A DNA stretch of 64,000 nt from Pholis gunnellus (Eukaryota > Chordata > Actinopteri > Perciformes > Pholidae): assembly GCA_910591455.2 (NCBI GenBank), contig OU342821.1, positions 1,632,001 to 1,696,000 of the forward strand. The letters are read 5' to 3'. Position 1 is the first letter of the stretch. Each line of letters starts with the position of its first letter. Shown here in pieces: positions 19,807 to 30,989 of the stretch. The notes under the pieces are model-generated. The model was given only the letters and a program-made list of their open reading frames with translations. It did no database searches and was not told the DNA's origin. The translations under genes were made by a program, and so were the position numbers.

Positions 19807-22800
19807 TATTCATTCAATCACACAATACAGCAGAGGTCGTTGCAGACGCACCTGGTGGAGGTCTGCGCTCTACTGCGTGACCCTTTGTAGTTGCTGAACA
19901 TTTAAACAGCACCTGTTTGAGGAGCTCATTGTGACTACCCTGTGTACTGCTGGATGATTCAATCTATCACAATCTATCATACCAAATGATCATATAAACC
20001 GATCATTTGTTTTGTATGTAAAATCTGAATCTACAGGGTAACTAGCAGCAGTAAATACATGTAGTGGAATAGAAGCATGGAAATACTCAAGTAAAGTACA
20101 AGTACCAATGTACTCAGTTACTTTTCACCACTGTAACATATGCTGTATACATGTTGCAATATGCTACTATTCAGACATTGTTGGACATACAGTATGTGTC
20201 TAGTATGTGTCTGTCGTCTTTATGGATTATCTGATAACTCTGTGATGTTATTCTCTATTTCTTTCTTATTATCAACATTTGTGAAGAAGATAGATATAAA
20301 ATACCAGCAGACCTCTGATGTGTGACGACACAACTAACTTATACGACTTATCTCTAAGAGCATCAGTGAATTATTTCATTAAATGAACCATATTAATTAC
20401 GTTCGTACAAAAACATATTTTCTGACGTATCCTGTCCCCCTTCCCTGCTTCCTTACCTTCTGAATAATTTAACAAAATGATGTAAAGCAGAGTATTTAAA
20501 AGTGTAAAATGGTGCTTGATCTTGAAACCGTGGGCGACAGCATACAGTAAGTTATGATTTGATGATCAAGTAGAAGCTTCCTTAAATTTACATTTCCTTT
20601 TTTACACCTCAGCCCACCCATGCATTCAGTATAGTACACTCAGTATGCTAATGTATAGTATGGTACTGGCTGGAGCCTTAACATGAAAAACAAATGAAAG
20701 CATTGATAATCCCGTAAAACATTTAATGAACAACATAAAAAGAAAGATGATCAATACAACCAATAAACATACATTTTCTTTTTCCAAATTCTTTTCCAGC
20801 AACAATCAGCACAACGTTTTCTAAACTCAAACAACTTTGACCCTTCAAAGACTAGATTGATATTTGCTGTCTTATAACTCTGCCACATGAAAAACATATT
20901 TAAACACATAAACATCTGAAGAATTAAGAGTACAAAATGATGTCATAGATTGTCTATAGATCTTTTAGACCTTTGTCACAAAGGCAGTGTGACTGTAAAT
21001 AGACATGAACCACCTCATGACTGACTGCTTCTTTAGTTTGCAATACGGTCGGTTTTTACGCTGCCTTCATAAAACGGGTCCATAGTTCAGGGCTACAAAC
21101 ATTCAGCCTGCAGCCTGGTTCTGGTACGCCTGACAGCTGTGGATGCTGGTTATGATGACATTTACAGTTAGACTTTGCCGTTTGTGATCAGGTAGGATAT
21201 CTGCCTCCTACTCTGCGTTCCAGTTCTAATCTTCAGTCGGTAATTCCCTGCTGGCAGAGAGTAATTACCGACATCACTCAACAGGGTGAAGAGCCTGCTG
21301 ACATGTTGTCTGACTCTGTATCGTACACCAGAGTTAGAATAATAACTTGCTGCATTTGAACAAATAGAAAGTTGGAATTTCCAAATTTCCAAAATCTTTG
21401 GGAGGCAGCACTCATTGAGAACAGCAGGACATCACTTTTCTCTTTTTTTCTTCTCTTGATAGTTCCTCTTAGCATGCATTCAGCTGGGGTCCACAAAAGC
21501 ACCTTTATATAATATAACATAGCACCATATAGTTTCCTATTATACTGGGACCCAACCATTGGCATGCATACACTCTAAAACTCTGTTTTCTTGGTTACCA
21601 TTTCTAAACGTAGCATCGCTCAAACATTACAAGGCAAATAATGAATATTCATACAGTACTTTACATGTAGAGGAACTAATACAGTACACATTAAAGAAAG
21701 TGCTAGAGTACAAAAGATCCTTGTTTTTTGTTGTTACCCTACAGGACTATAGGACACACTAATGTATTACATTACACTTATGTAAATATACACTTTTTCA
21801 TCTTTAAATGATTACCAAACATGGACATCTCTATATTTCCCTCTCCAAAGGATGACAAAACAGCAAACCACAAGGTCTTGTTCAGTGTGCACACATTCAC
21901 ATCACTCTACCTGCACAACCACAGATACACACACACACACTTTGTCAAGGTGAGTCCCACCTCATTCCTTTGAACACTCACTGTTGTAAAATGATGATTT
22001 TCATCATGGTGTATCCTCCAGGTGTTTAGTAACAATCCTATGAGAACTAGCTTCCTGTTAGCTGTGACCACTGGACCTTCATATCATTTCTCAATTGCTA
22101 AAAATAAAAAACACAATTGCAATGAGCAAAGATACAGTCAACTTGTAAAAGTGCTTTAAGGCGTCAGGGTTGGAAACAGTCCAGATCTCCTTTCGTCAAG
22201 TTGTTCATCAAAGTCCAACATTCTGCTGTAGGATGGCTCTCTGTATCCTCACTGCCCGTAAAAGACCATACCAGCAGTTAGTATTTATGCTGTTTATCTC
22301 TCCAAAAGACCCCAAATCTGTCTTCCAGCTACTGCTCATACTTTCCTGAGTGACAAGGAAGAGCAGCTGTGGTGACACTATGTGTGAATCCACTGCTTCT
22401 TGTTGTGCTCTCATACTCCTGTGTCATCTCAATGTCATGTCATGGTCTCACTGATCCCAACTCTGTATGATGCAGTGAAAAGGTAGCCGGTGGACCTTGA
22501 CTTAAGATTTGTCTTGTGCGTGAACACACCGCAGGAGCAAATAAGGAATGTTACAAGTTCAATTTGGATCCTTGTTTCCCACTGATTCCACGGATCCTGC
22601 TGTTCTCTCTCAGTGAGGAATCTACAGCTTCTTTACCGTTAAAGTCTACAGACGGTGATAGATGTTTGAATTCAAAGAGCCACCTCTTTTCATTATTAAA
22701 AAGATCACCTGTTTTCAGACTGATGTAGTTTCCATTCATGTCAGTATGCCATGCAAATAGATGGTAACGCTGCACTATACGGGTCATCGTTTCTGACTCA

Positions 22801-23888
22801 TTTCACACTCATTATAATGAAAATGGAGAAAGTGTAATAATCAACGGGATGTTGCAGTTGTCAGAGGACAATGTTTGTAAAAATATTTGAACTTCATTAC
22901 GTTTTATGTATAAAAGTGTGGGTTTGTTCAGTTCATGTAACACATAGCGCCATGCTCATCGTCTTCTCAGGTTTCTCCCTTCAGTCTGTGCAGTTGATTG
23001 CAAAAAAGCTTTTTATCTATTTTAGCGTTCCTTTTCTATACGAATGCACGCTGGAAGATGCTGACTGTTGGCACACAAGGCGCAAGGTTGCTGTTGCTAA
23101 AGGCAATCTTTTAATGCAAGAAGTCATCATCCATTTTATCTTATCGTTCAAAACCGATCTAGAAGCAGCTGAGCGGTGACAGGAAGGATCCATGACCTGT
23201 ATAAAGCACCGGTATGCCTCTCTACAAGGGAACAAATAGGAACTTATGAAATACCTACTGTTTATTACGCAAATAAGTGACTAACATTGTTAGAAATACA
23301 GACAAAGCTTTTTTTTTTTCCTTCTATCTATGTATTTATTTCGATTTTGGAGGAAGAAGAACGAGGGTTCGGTTCTTTTCAGTCAGCGTCACACATTTTA
23401 GACAAATAATCCAAATCTCACTCAGCTTTCCTAACAATCCTTTTAGCTCGGCAGTGCAACGTCATTTCCCAACAATTAGGAAATGAGGGCTCCACCACCA
23501 ACATCCAGTACACCATGTTCATTCTACAGAAAAGACCGAAGCATACGAGACCACAACAGAAAGAGATGTTTCAGAGCCATGCTCACTTTCCTCTTGTTCA
23601 TCTCGGTCTCATGAAATGTTGTGAAATGAGTACAAAGTCTGAACAAGAAACCAACTAACAGCAGTAAGTAGCTCCAGAGGAGAATGTTGGAGCTTTGCAC
23701 TCATCAAGATGGAGATAGTTTTCATAGTGTGTGTGACACAACAGCTGTCGTCAGCAGCAAACCAAAAGAATCTGTTTTTATGTGAGGTACAACAATCAGA
23801 ACTGACACCTAATTAATTTCCATTTATCCGAATGTAATCTAATGTTGAACCACATCGTAGTATAAATGTCGGTTCATTCAGCTGCGAT
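19807..23888. other. Intergenic stretch, no gene recognised
   Basis: AT-rich DNA between slc38a9 and purg. Short frames occur (for example minus 21565-21278 and 22787-22551), but none resembles a known protein or shows exon borders. I list nothing functional here. Confidence 0.5.
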
Positions 23889-24095
23889 GTACATTACAGT
23901 CATTTAGCTGATGCTTTTATCCAAAGCGACACACAATTCAGATGCTATCATACCGTAGTCGCAGCTACGGGAGCAATTTTCGGGATTAAATGTCTTGTTG
24001 CAACACGCAACCAGTGGTGCCAGAGCCCGGGTTTGAACCACCAACCCTCTGATTGAAAGACAGCCCTGCTCTCCACTCAGCCACAGTCACTGGTC
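23889..24095 (-). mobile_element. tRNA-derived SINE
   Basis: Reverse-complement copy of the SINE family at 2300-2495. The tail (TGACTGTAATGT / CGCTTTGGATAAAAGCATCA in the element's own direction) lies at the left end. The body has AAGACATTTAATCCC, and the head near 24030-24090 has a B-box-like GGTTCAAACC. It is diverged from the copy at 2300. Confidence 0.7.
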
Positions 24096-25423
24096 AGCTG
24101 GTCACGGATCAGATGGACGGTGCTGTTTACTAAATGTCCGCCTGTTGGAGCGCCCGGCCTGTTGAGTTTATAAGATGTGAACTTTTAATTCAAGATGACT
24201 ACACATTGAACATTTCAAATTCTTTGAACCTGTAGTTTGTAATTTCATGTAAAAAGCATCAGCCTTAGCGTGTGCTGTTGCCAAGCAACAGTGTTCATGC
24301 TAGAGTTTCCCTCACGTCGTTCAAGTCCACAGGGGACAAATCTGTACTTCAAATGTTGTGCTCATTTCACAAAAATCAGTGAGACTTTAGTCTCAGAACA
24401 TCTGGCAATGATTATTTAATATGGCGTTTGCATTAATGTGCACAGGATGTTCAACTCCAGACTGTCATCTTGATGAGAAGCTGTGGAAACGGACACAGAT
24501 CATGATGGGAGTCGTGTTTAGCTGCGGCTCATCAGATTCTAGAAGCAGGGATCCATGATTGTCACTTTATACCAAAGGCATGGATAGAAACGCTCCCTCT
24601 ACGTCAGCGGATCAGCAAGCAGCAGAAGCAACGTGCAGCTTTTATTTAAAGTGCTTTTTGGAGTGATATTTGGAATACAAAAGACGGATGACTTTATACC
24701 TTTTAAGGAATTCTCATTCCACTTTAAGGAGAATAAATATCACGTCTTTATAATAATATAATAATTGTTTATATCTTGACTGAGGAACGTTCACTGGTGA
24801 ATCAAATCAAAGTAAATAATTGGATATATATTCTGATTGCATGTCATTTTTGAAATATATTGTGCTTTGAGTTATACTCCCACACTGCTTTATAGAACTT
24901 TTGCCATTCATATGAAAATAAAACAACTCACGAGATCAATACGTTTCATGCCCTACAGCAGACAACAAACACACCAAACCCAACTAGTCCTGTGCTCTAA
25001 TGCATCTAAAGGCATCACAAGAACTGGCTGCCACCAATACAAATATTTTAGAACTGTTTCTGCATTTTTTTTTTGCCTCCGACACCAATATCAGTCATGT
25101 CACTACATGACAACACCATTAAACGTCCCATTCTACTGCTTCTGTTCAGACATGGACTAGTCAGTAAGTGGACTAACATTATGATTTCTTTACATTTTAC
25201 ACTGCCTTTCAATAAGTAGTTGCTTTAACTGAATTTCTAAAGTGAATATCAATATGAATAAGTACAAGAGCGCCTCAATTGCAACCTCAGTGCTGCAGCT
25301 CAGTGTTATCCAACCACAGGGGAGCACAGTACAAGAATACAACTTTACAAACCACAGCAGGACTCATTCACCTCAAAGTCAATTGTTACACATCAGCTTG
25401 ATAAAAGTGCTGATCTCATCATC
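24096..25423. other. Intergenic stretch, no gene recognised
   Basis: I see no exon, transposon terminus or long repeat that I can support in this interval. Confidence 0.45.
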
Positions 25424-25431
25424 TTTTAAAG

Positions 25432-25827
25432 CAGTGCTTCCCAAAGACCGGGTCGAGACGCACTGGTGGTAGGAAATTTGATCAGGGTCGCCAAATAAAT
25501 GAGCAGAATTTCTTCCAGTCTTTGACTTAACATTTCTATCTGCAGTACACCTTTGAGCCACACGAGGGAGCCTGGATGTTCTTTTTGTTCTGAGAGTTGT
25601 TATAACATTGAATCTAATATGAAAGGTGAGTGTACATTCTGTTCCATTGATTGATGAGAGGAAATGAAAAGAATGAGTCTGTTAACTCTGCCGAAATGCA
25701 TTAATTCTGTCTCATTAATAAAGTATTTAACATAAAACAAAATAGGGATTTATCAAACTATCTCTTCAAAATGATTGGTTTGTCATTTTAAGAAAGCGGC
25801 TGTCCAGAAAAAGTTTGTCAAACACTG
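25432..25827. mobile_element. hAT MITE
   Basis: The left end is CAGTGCTTCCCAAAGACCGG. The right end, in reverse complement, is CAGTGTTTGACAAACTTTTT. The flanks TTTTAAAG (25424-25431) and TTTAAAAG (25828-25835) are near-identical 8-mers. There is no coding sequence. Confidence 0.7.
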
Positions 25828-26244
25828 TTTAAAAGTTGATCTGGAATCAGTTGAGGCCATGGTTGATTACTTGATTACCTGCTATGATAACCTGCAGTTT
25901 AATACGCCTTGCACACGGATTTAGATCGGTAGTTAAACAGTTAACCAAAACTATGTTTAAATCTCAATATGCACATCTTAATGGTCACCAGCCAGTCCAT
26001 CAGAACAAGCGTGTTCCATGGCCATGGCTTAAAAAACGCTGGTATGGTGTTTGACGGACAACATGATAGAATGTGCCACCGTGACGCCTCTGCACAGCGC
26101 TGTGTCTGCAGGGGGCTCAAGGTTCAGCTAGGCAACATTCCACAGCCATAGTTCTAATGTGTTCCTTATAATTATGAATAATAATGAATGCTGTAACGCA
26201 AACTAAACAGAATGTAGTGTACATTTTAGTCATGGTATACTCAC

Positions 26245-26292
26245 CGCTCTGCTGCTCTTAAGTTTCTCTTTTTCATTCACAGAGTCAGACAT
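26245..26292 (-). CDS. Candidate orphan coding exon (16 codons)
   Basis: On the minus strand an acceptor (CTCTACTCCCAG) is followed directly by ATG and 16 open codons reading MSDSVNEKEKLKSSRA. A strong donor GTGAGT follows. The other two frames contain stops. It lies 2.9 kb downstream of purg and 12.6 kb upstream of slc38a9 coding exon 1, in the direction of both. It could be an alternative 3' exon of purg, an alternative 5' exon of slc38a9, or a chance pairing of splice-like sites. I do not recognise the peptide. Confidence 0.22.
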
Positions 26293-28870
26293 CTGGGAGT
26301 AGAGTCTCCGTTACATCAGCTTAACAGTGACCCAAAGAACAGCAGAGTCAGAACGTTTGACTCGTTTGTGCCCAAGGAGGTTATGCTCTGGATATGTGCA
26401 TTACTTCAATTCAACTTTTTATGTGTGGAACGCTTATTACTTTACATCAGGAAAAGGTTGTGAGCCCTTGATTCTGCTTCCAGAATGATCTCACAGAAGA
26501 CCTTGGACCATCTTGTACTGATCCAAGGTTTAAGTCAAAGTCTGAATGGGGTTCTTTGTCGTTGGTGACCAGCTCTCACACAACACAGAGCTCAATGGAC
26601 AGCAAACCACTGAGCTCTTTCAAGCTCTCGTGGAGAGGCAGCACTTCATGGATGTTTTTAGGGACTCACAGCCAAAAAAGAACACACAAGTAAGACTTTA
26701 AGACAACGTGACCACGTCCTCATGAGGAGATACTGGGGAAAGGTAAAATACAGGGTTCAGCAGACGAGCACATCGGTGCGTCTGAAAGGCGTGTTTGAGC
26801 TACCACCCGGCTCTCCACCCGGCTCTCCACCCGGCTCTCCACCCGCTGTACCGATGAGCAGCGGGGCGTTCACTGACATCAAGGAAACAAGTCTGCTTTC
26901 TAACATCACCTCTCTGTGTGACATGTTGAAAACACAGAGGCACAGAGACCACTTCATACGACAAACAGAAAGCGTATCAACAATTTCCTATAGCGCCACA
27001 CATTCCAGAATCAAATCCATTATTCAGCCAGAAAGTAAGCAGTAAGACCTTGGACTTGTGTAATGTATAGCATGAGAAAATAACTCATTACAAATATTAT
27101 CAGTGAGTAATGGTCTAAGGGGCATGTAGTAAAATAAAATGAAATATAATTCTCAATGTTTCAAGTATCCACAAGAGTTTTCAAGGCATCACTATGCAGC
27201 TGGCACTCCGTCTGTGAGGGCAGCATAGAAAAGCAATCTATAGAAAATATATATATATATTTCTGTAAGACTTTTTTTCCATACTTTGCTCTAATCCTCC
27301 CTTTTTACTGAAAATTTGACCTCCTCATGCCACATAAAGAAAATCAATAATAAAGAAATCTGAGAAGGAAATACCTCTTTGGTGAACTGATCACAAAAGG
27401 AAATGATAATTGTTCCAAAGCAGTGACAGCAATATTTATGTTTCTCCAAGTTTCAGTGCAGAAGCAGTTTAGGTCTGCCTCCAGCTCCGTGCCTCGTCTG
27501 TGATGGATGTGGTGCAGCACTGAGGGCCACTGAAGACCAGCAGCCTGTGCTCATCTCCTGTGTGCTCAGCAGAACACGTGTAAAGTACCTTTCCTTCAGC
27601 AAACAGAGTGTGTAAGTCTGGCCTCTTTGGCTACAATGACCAAACCGTACAAATAATGTGGCAACAACACACTTATCCTTCAGAACAACGAGATCCAAAC
27701 GCGTCTCTTCTCCACCTCAACTGGGTTCTTGGATGGAGAGAGGAGACATCTTTTCAAAGCTATATTCATACAGAGATCTATAAATGCCACAAGTCAATTC
27801 TTCTTCAAGTGTTTGAGGTCCAAAGAAAGTAAGAAATCAAATAGTATCTGAATGCGACACAAGTATAGATAAGACTAACACGGCCCTGTGTTTGAGGACT
27901 AAGTGCCTGTGTTGGATAGAATCATAAAGAAGATGTATTGCACTCGCTAATAAATGTTTGGATTCATGTCTGTCTCCTTTGCCAACTTGGTTAACCGCGT
28001 AAACTGTTTGATGCTTTCCTGCTGACAGAGCGGGGGGGGGGGGGGTCAACAGCACGCAAGTCCAGTCCAAAGGCTTATCAGAACCTGGTTCTCCTTTGAG
28101 GCTGGACTCCACAGCACGTTGGCATTCCACCCTCGTCTCGATGACGCCGAGGAAAGCAGCAGATCAGCTCGATGCTACATCACTGCAGGGCACCTGGTCC
28201 GGTCATGTGCACATTCTTCCATTGTTGTGTCATTATAAACGAACGCGAAAGCAGATCATTTATTATGTGAAAGCCTAACCTCTACATGGCAACACCTAGT
28301 GTGTGTGTGTGTGAGTGTGTGTGTGCGCGTGTGTGTGTCTGTGTGTCTGTTCTGCAGTGGCAACTGTAATAGACATTGTAATTCTTTAGATGAACGACAA
28401 ACTTCCTGTGTAGGAGGTAATCGTAGTTGGAGTCCACTGAAGGGCAACACACACCAGCAGTGCGCTGCATGTCCACAGCGTCTGTTCTTTCTGTGTGAAC
28501 CACCGCGTCAGTCGATGCAGCCGGCGTGTGTTGCACTTACAGCAAGTTCCTGCTTCCCCCCCCCCCCCCCAGAAAAAAACAAGCCAAATCTACATGTGAG
28601 GTCCTCTGTTCCTTTTCCGTTGCAAAGATGACAATAATTGTTACCACAAATATGTTCTATTTTTCTTTTTTGCACAATCTATAATGGACACTTGGATAAT
28701 TTGACTTTCAGCGAGCAGCTGTGCTTTTCTGCACATGTGCACATCATTAAAGTGATTACCAATGTGCTGAATGATTAAAGTGGATTAGCAGGCGCCACAT
28801 TCCTAATGACACTATTGTGACCTTTCAATGGAACTCATAACTAAAACAATGCTGTAATTTATAGCGAGCT
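26293..28870. other. Intergenic stretch and possible purg 3' UTR
   Basis: This is downstream of purg in its transcription direction. A minus-strand AATAAA (plus TTTATT at 28259-28264) could end a roughly 0.9-kb purg 3' UTR. The stretch also holds homopolymer and dinucleotide runs: poly-G near 28030, (GT)n at about 28299-28345 and poly-C near 28556. A 12-bp unit (CCCGGCTCTCCA) is repeated about three times near 26806-26845. No other gene is recognised. Confidence 0.4.
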
Positions 28871-29176
28871 CTTCAAGTTAAGGGGGGGGGGGGTCGTTAG
28901 GCCTGGGTGGCCCCCGGCTAAAGTGCATTAAATAGCACTGAAACAGATGTCGGCATTGGGCTGTGAATGGATGACTTCTTGGCAGGTTATTCATTGGTGG
29001 TTTACCAGCCCTTTGGTGACATGAGCCAAAAAAGTGAAGGTGGACACTGCGTCTCGTGGAGGAGGCTGCAGACACACACACGCTGTCATGGGGGTATTTA
29101 GGGCGCGCTGTCACGTCTGGATCTCTCGTTAACACGCTCCCTAGAATACATGCACAAAGCCAGCCTGCTGCCAAGG

Positions 29177-30096
29177 TCAGTCCTCCTGCTCCTCGCTGTC
29201 CTGCCGCGCGTCCATCCGCTTCTCTTTGTGACAGGAGAAAATCCGTCGCATCTCCTCTTCGTACCTGACGAAATTTTCTCCGAACCGGGACCAGGCTTTC
29301 AGGGGAACCGTGATGGTGTTTCTGTACGGCTGCCGCACCTCGCTGATTTTTAAAAAGACACCGTACCGGTTGGAGCCGACGTCAAAGTAGAACCTCTTGT
29401 TGTCCACCCGGAAGGACGCGGCCTCTGGAAGCTCGGGGTTGTCGTCGTGATTCCTGGAGCCGGTTCGGCCGCGGTCGTCGCTGTCCTCGTCACCGTAGTC
29501 TTCGATCAGCTGCGACAGCGCATCTCTGAACTCGATGAGCCCCTGCGCGGGCAGCACGATGGTCTGCTCGATGCCCTGGCCGTAGTAGCCCATGGTTCCG
29601 TGTCCTTTGCTGACAGTCTGCCGTATGCGGAGGAACCGACCCCTTTGGTTCTCCTTCAGGTCCAGGAAGTACTTCCTGTTGTCCCTCTCGATTAATTCAC
29701 TCTTGAGGACGCGGTGGGCATGGTCGTCGGACACCGCGGAGCCGGTGGGAGACGGCACCGCGTGCGGCTCCTGCGCCCTCCTGCGGGAGTCGAGCGCGCG
29801 GCCCTGGCCGTTGTTGCTGCCGCCGCTGTGCTCCTCGATCTGCGGAGGCGCGAGGCCCCCCCGCAGTCCGATTCGGGCGTAGTAATCAATGAAGTCTCCC
29901 AGGCTGTAGCGGAGAGCGGGAGCCATCGACATAGACAGCGTCAGCTTGCTCTTCCTAATGTTGTCGTGGCGGCCTCTACCGATCCACACCTCGGCTATTT
30001 TCAGGAAGCGCCCGCGCACACTCTGCTTGACATCCAGATAGAAGCGCTTCTTCTGGATGTCGACGCGTTTGGAGGCTAACTCCTGGATGTCATTGC

Positions 30097-30134
<38 letters not shown>

Positions 30135-30244
30135 ACGGATCCGGTCTGCACATATTGCTGAGGATATGTGGGTCTCGGTAGAGAATCTGATGCAATCTTA
30201 CCCCTGCCTCTTTCCATCCCTCTGCAACATCCATCAGCCATCAT
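29177..30244 (-). CDS. purg: Purine-rich element binding protein gamma
   Basis: PUR proteins bind single-stranded purine-rich DNA and RNA through PUR repeats and act in transcription and RNA handling. This 355-codon frame has three repeats at about residues 53-126, 178-250 and 273-340, with signatures [37 protein letters not shown] and [11 protein letters not shown]. The C-terminus [18 protein letters not shown] matches PURG (human HKEKRMDGRKASGEEQE) rather than PURA or PURB. The coding region is one exon, as in other vertebrates. The frame opens [16 protein letters not shown]. The third Met (30217), giving MERGRGK, resembles the mammalian start MERARR and may be the real one. A 12-Gln tract precedes the first repeat. 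The region is GC-rich compared with its neighbourhood. Confidence 0.93.
30098..30133 (-). repeat. purg: (CAG)12 run encoding polyglutamine in purg
   Basis: Twelve uninterrupted CTG triplets on the plus strand read as CAG codons in purg, giving Gln 38-49. They lie in the low-complexity N-terminal tail, just before the first PUR repeat. Mammalian PURG has a Gly/Ala-rich stretch in this position. Confidence 0.95.
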
Positions 30245-30989
30245 GATTTATATTCCGCCACTAGACAGCACAGGACAAAGCGACCCCCCCCATCCCAGTG
30301 GGCGACTAACAGACGAATAAAGCAGGCTGTTTTTTTTCATACAGACAAGTTAGCCGGATGCCTCGAATGACCTAAAAATGGCAGCTAGTCTGGTGTCACC
30401 AGCTGATCGAGTCTCTGTGTCCCGAATAAAAGGTCATGCTCGACTATCTAGCCGTTTCCACTGCAAACTTCCATCGGTTTCCATCACCTACTCTCCTCAC
30501 AGCTACCCCTTTCACCGAGGCAGCCAGGGAAGCAGCCAACCTGAAATGGGAGGAGGCGTCCAATACTACATGAACCCGATGAACCCATCCCCCCTCCTCC
30601 TCCTCCCCTCACCCGTCCTGAGAATACCTCAGTTAAAGAGACACGCTGTGGTTCTCACACACTCGCCTCAGCTGCATCGAGCTCAGTCCACAGATATTCT
30701 GAACAGGAATATCGATTTATGAGGAAAAGACGCCTCAGATCACACGGCCAGCCCCTAATAATGAGCCTATCGTGGAAGATGAAATATTTAGTTTATAGTC
30801 TCGTAATTATGGCTTTGAAAGCAACTCAGTTATTTAAAATGTAAGTTATCCAGTAATAAAGAATAAGTGCACCATAATGCACTAATCATATAATTCTCAT
30901 TTGTGTCAGACAATTATTATATTATTTTATGTGAGTGCATGTTAGTAGGCCTACATGTGAGTGCACGTTAGTGCCTTTTAGTTCATGTG

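Noticed and set aside
21168..21565. Overlapping minus-strand frames of 74-95 codons
   Set aside because: No family resemblance, no splice structure, and they disagree in frame over the same stretch.
29447..30079. Plus-strand and alternate-frame ORFs opposite purg
   Set aside because: Antisense shadows of the GC-rich purg coding region, without conserved motifs.
30378..30722. 114-codon plus-strand frame divergent from purg, as a possible wrn-like neighbour
   Set aside because: No similarity to WRN or another known protein, low-complexity Pro/Leu run, and no splice donor that extends a plausible domain.
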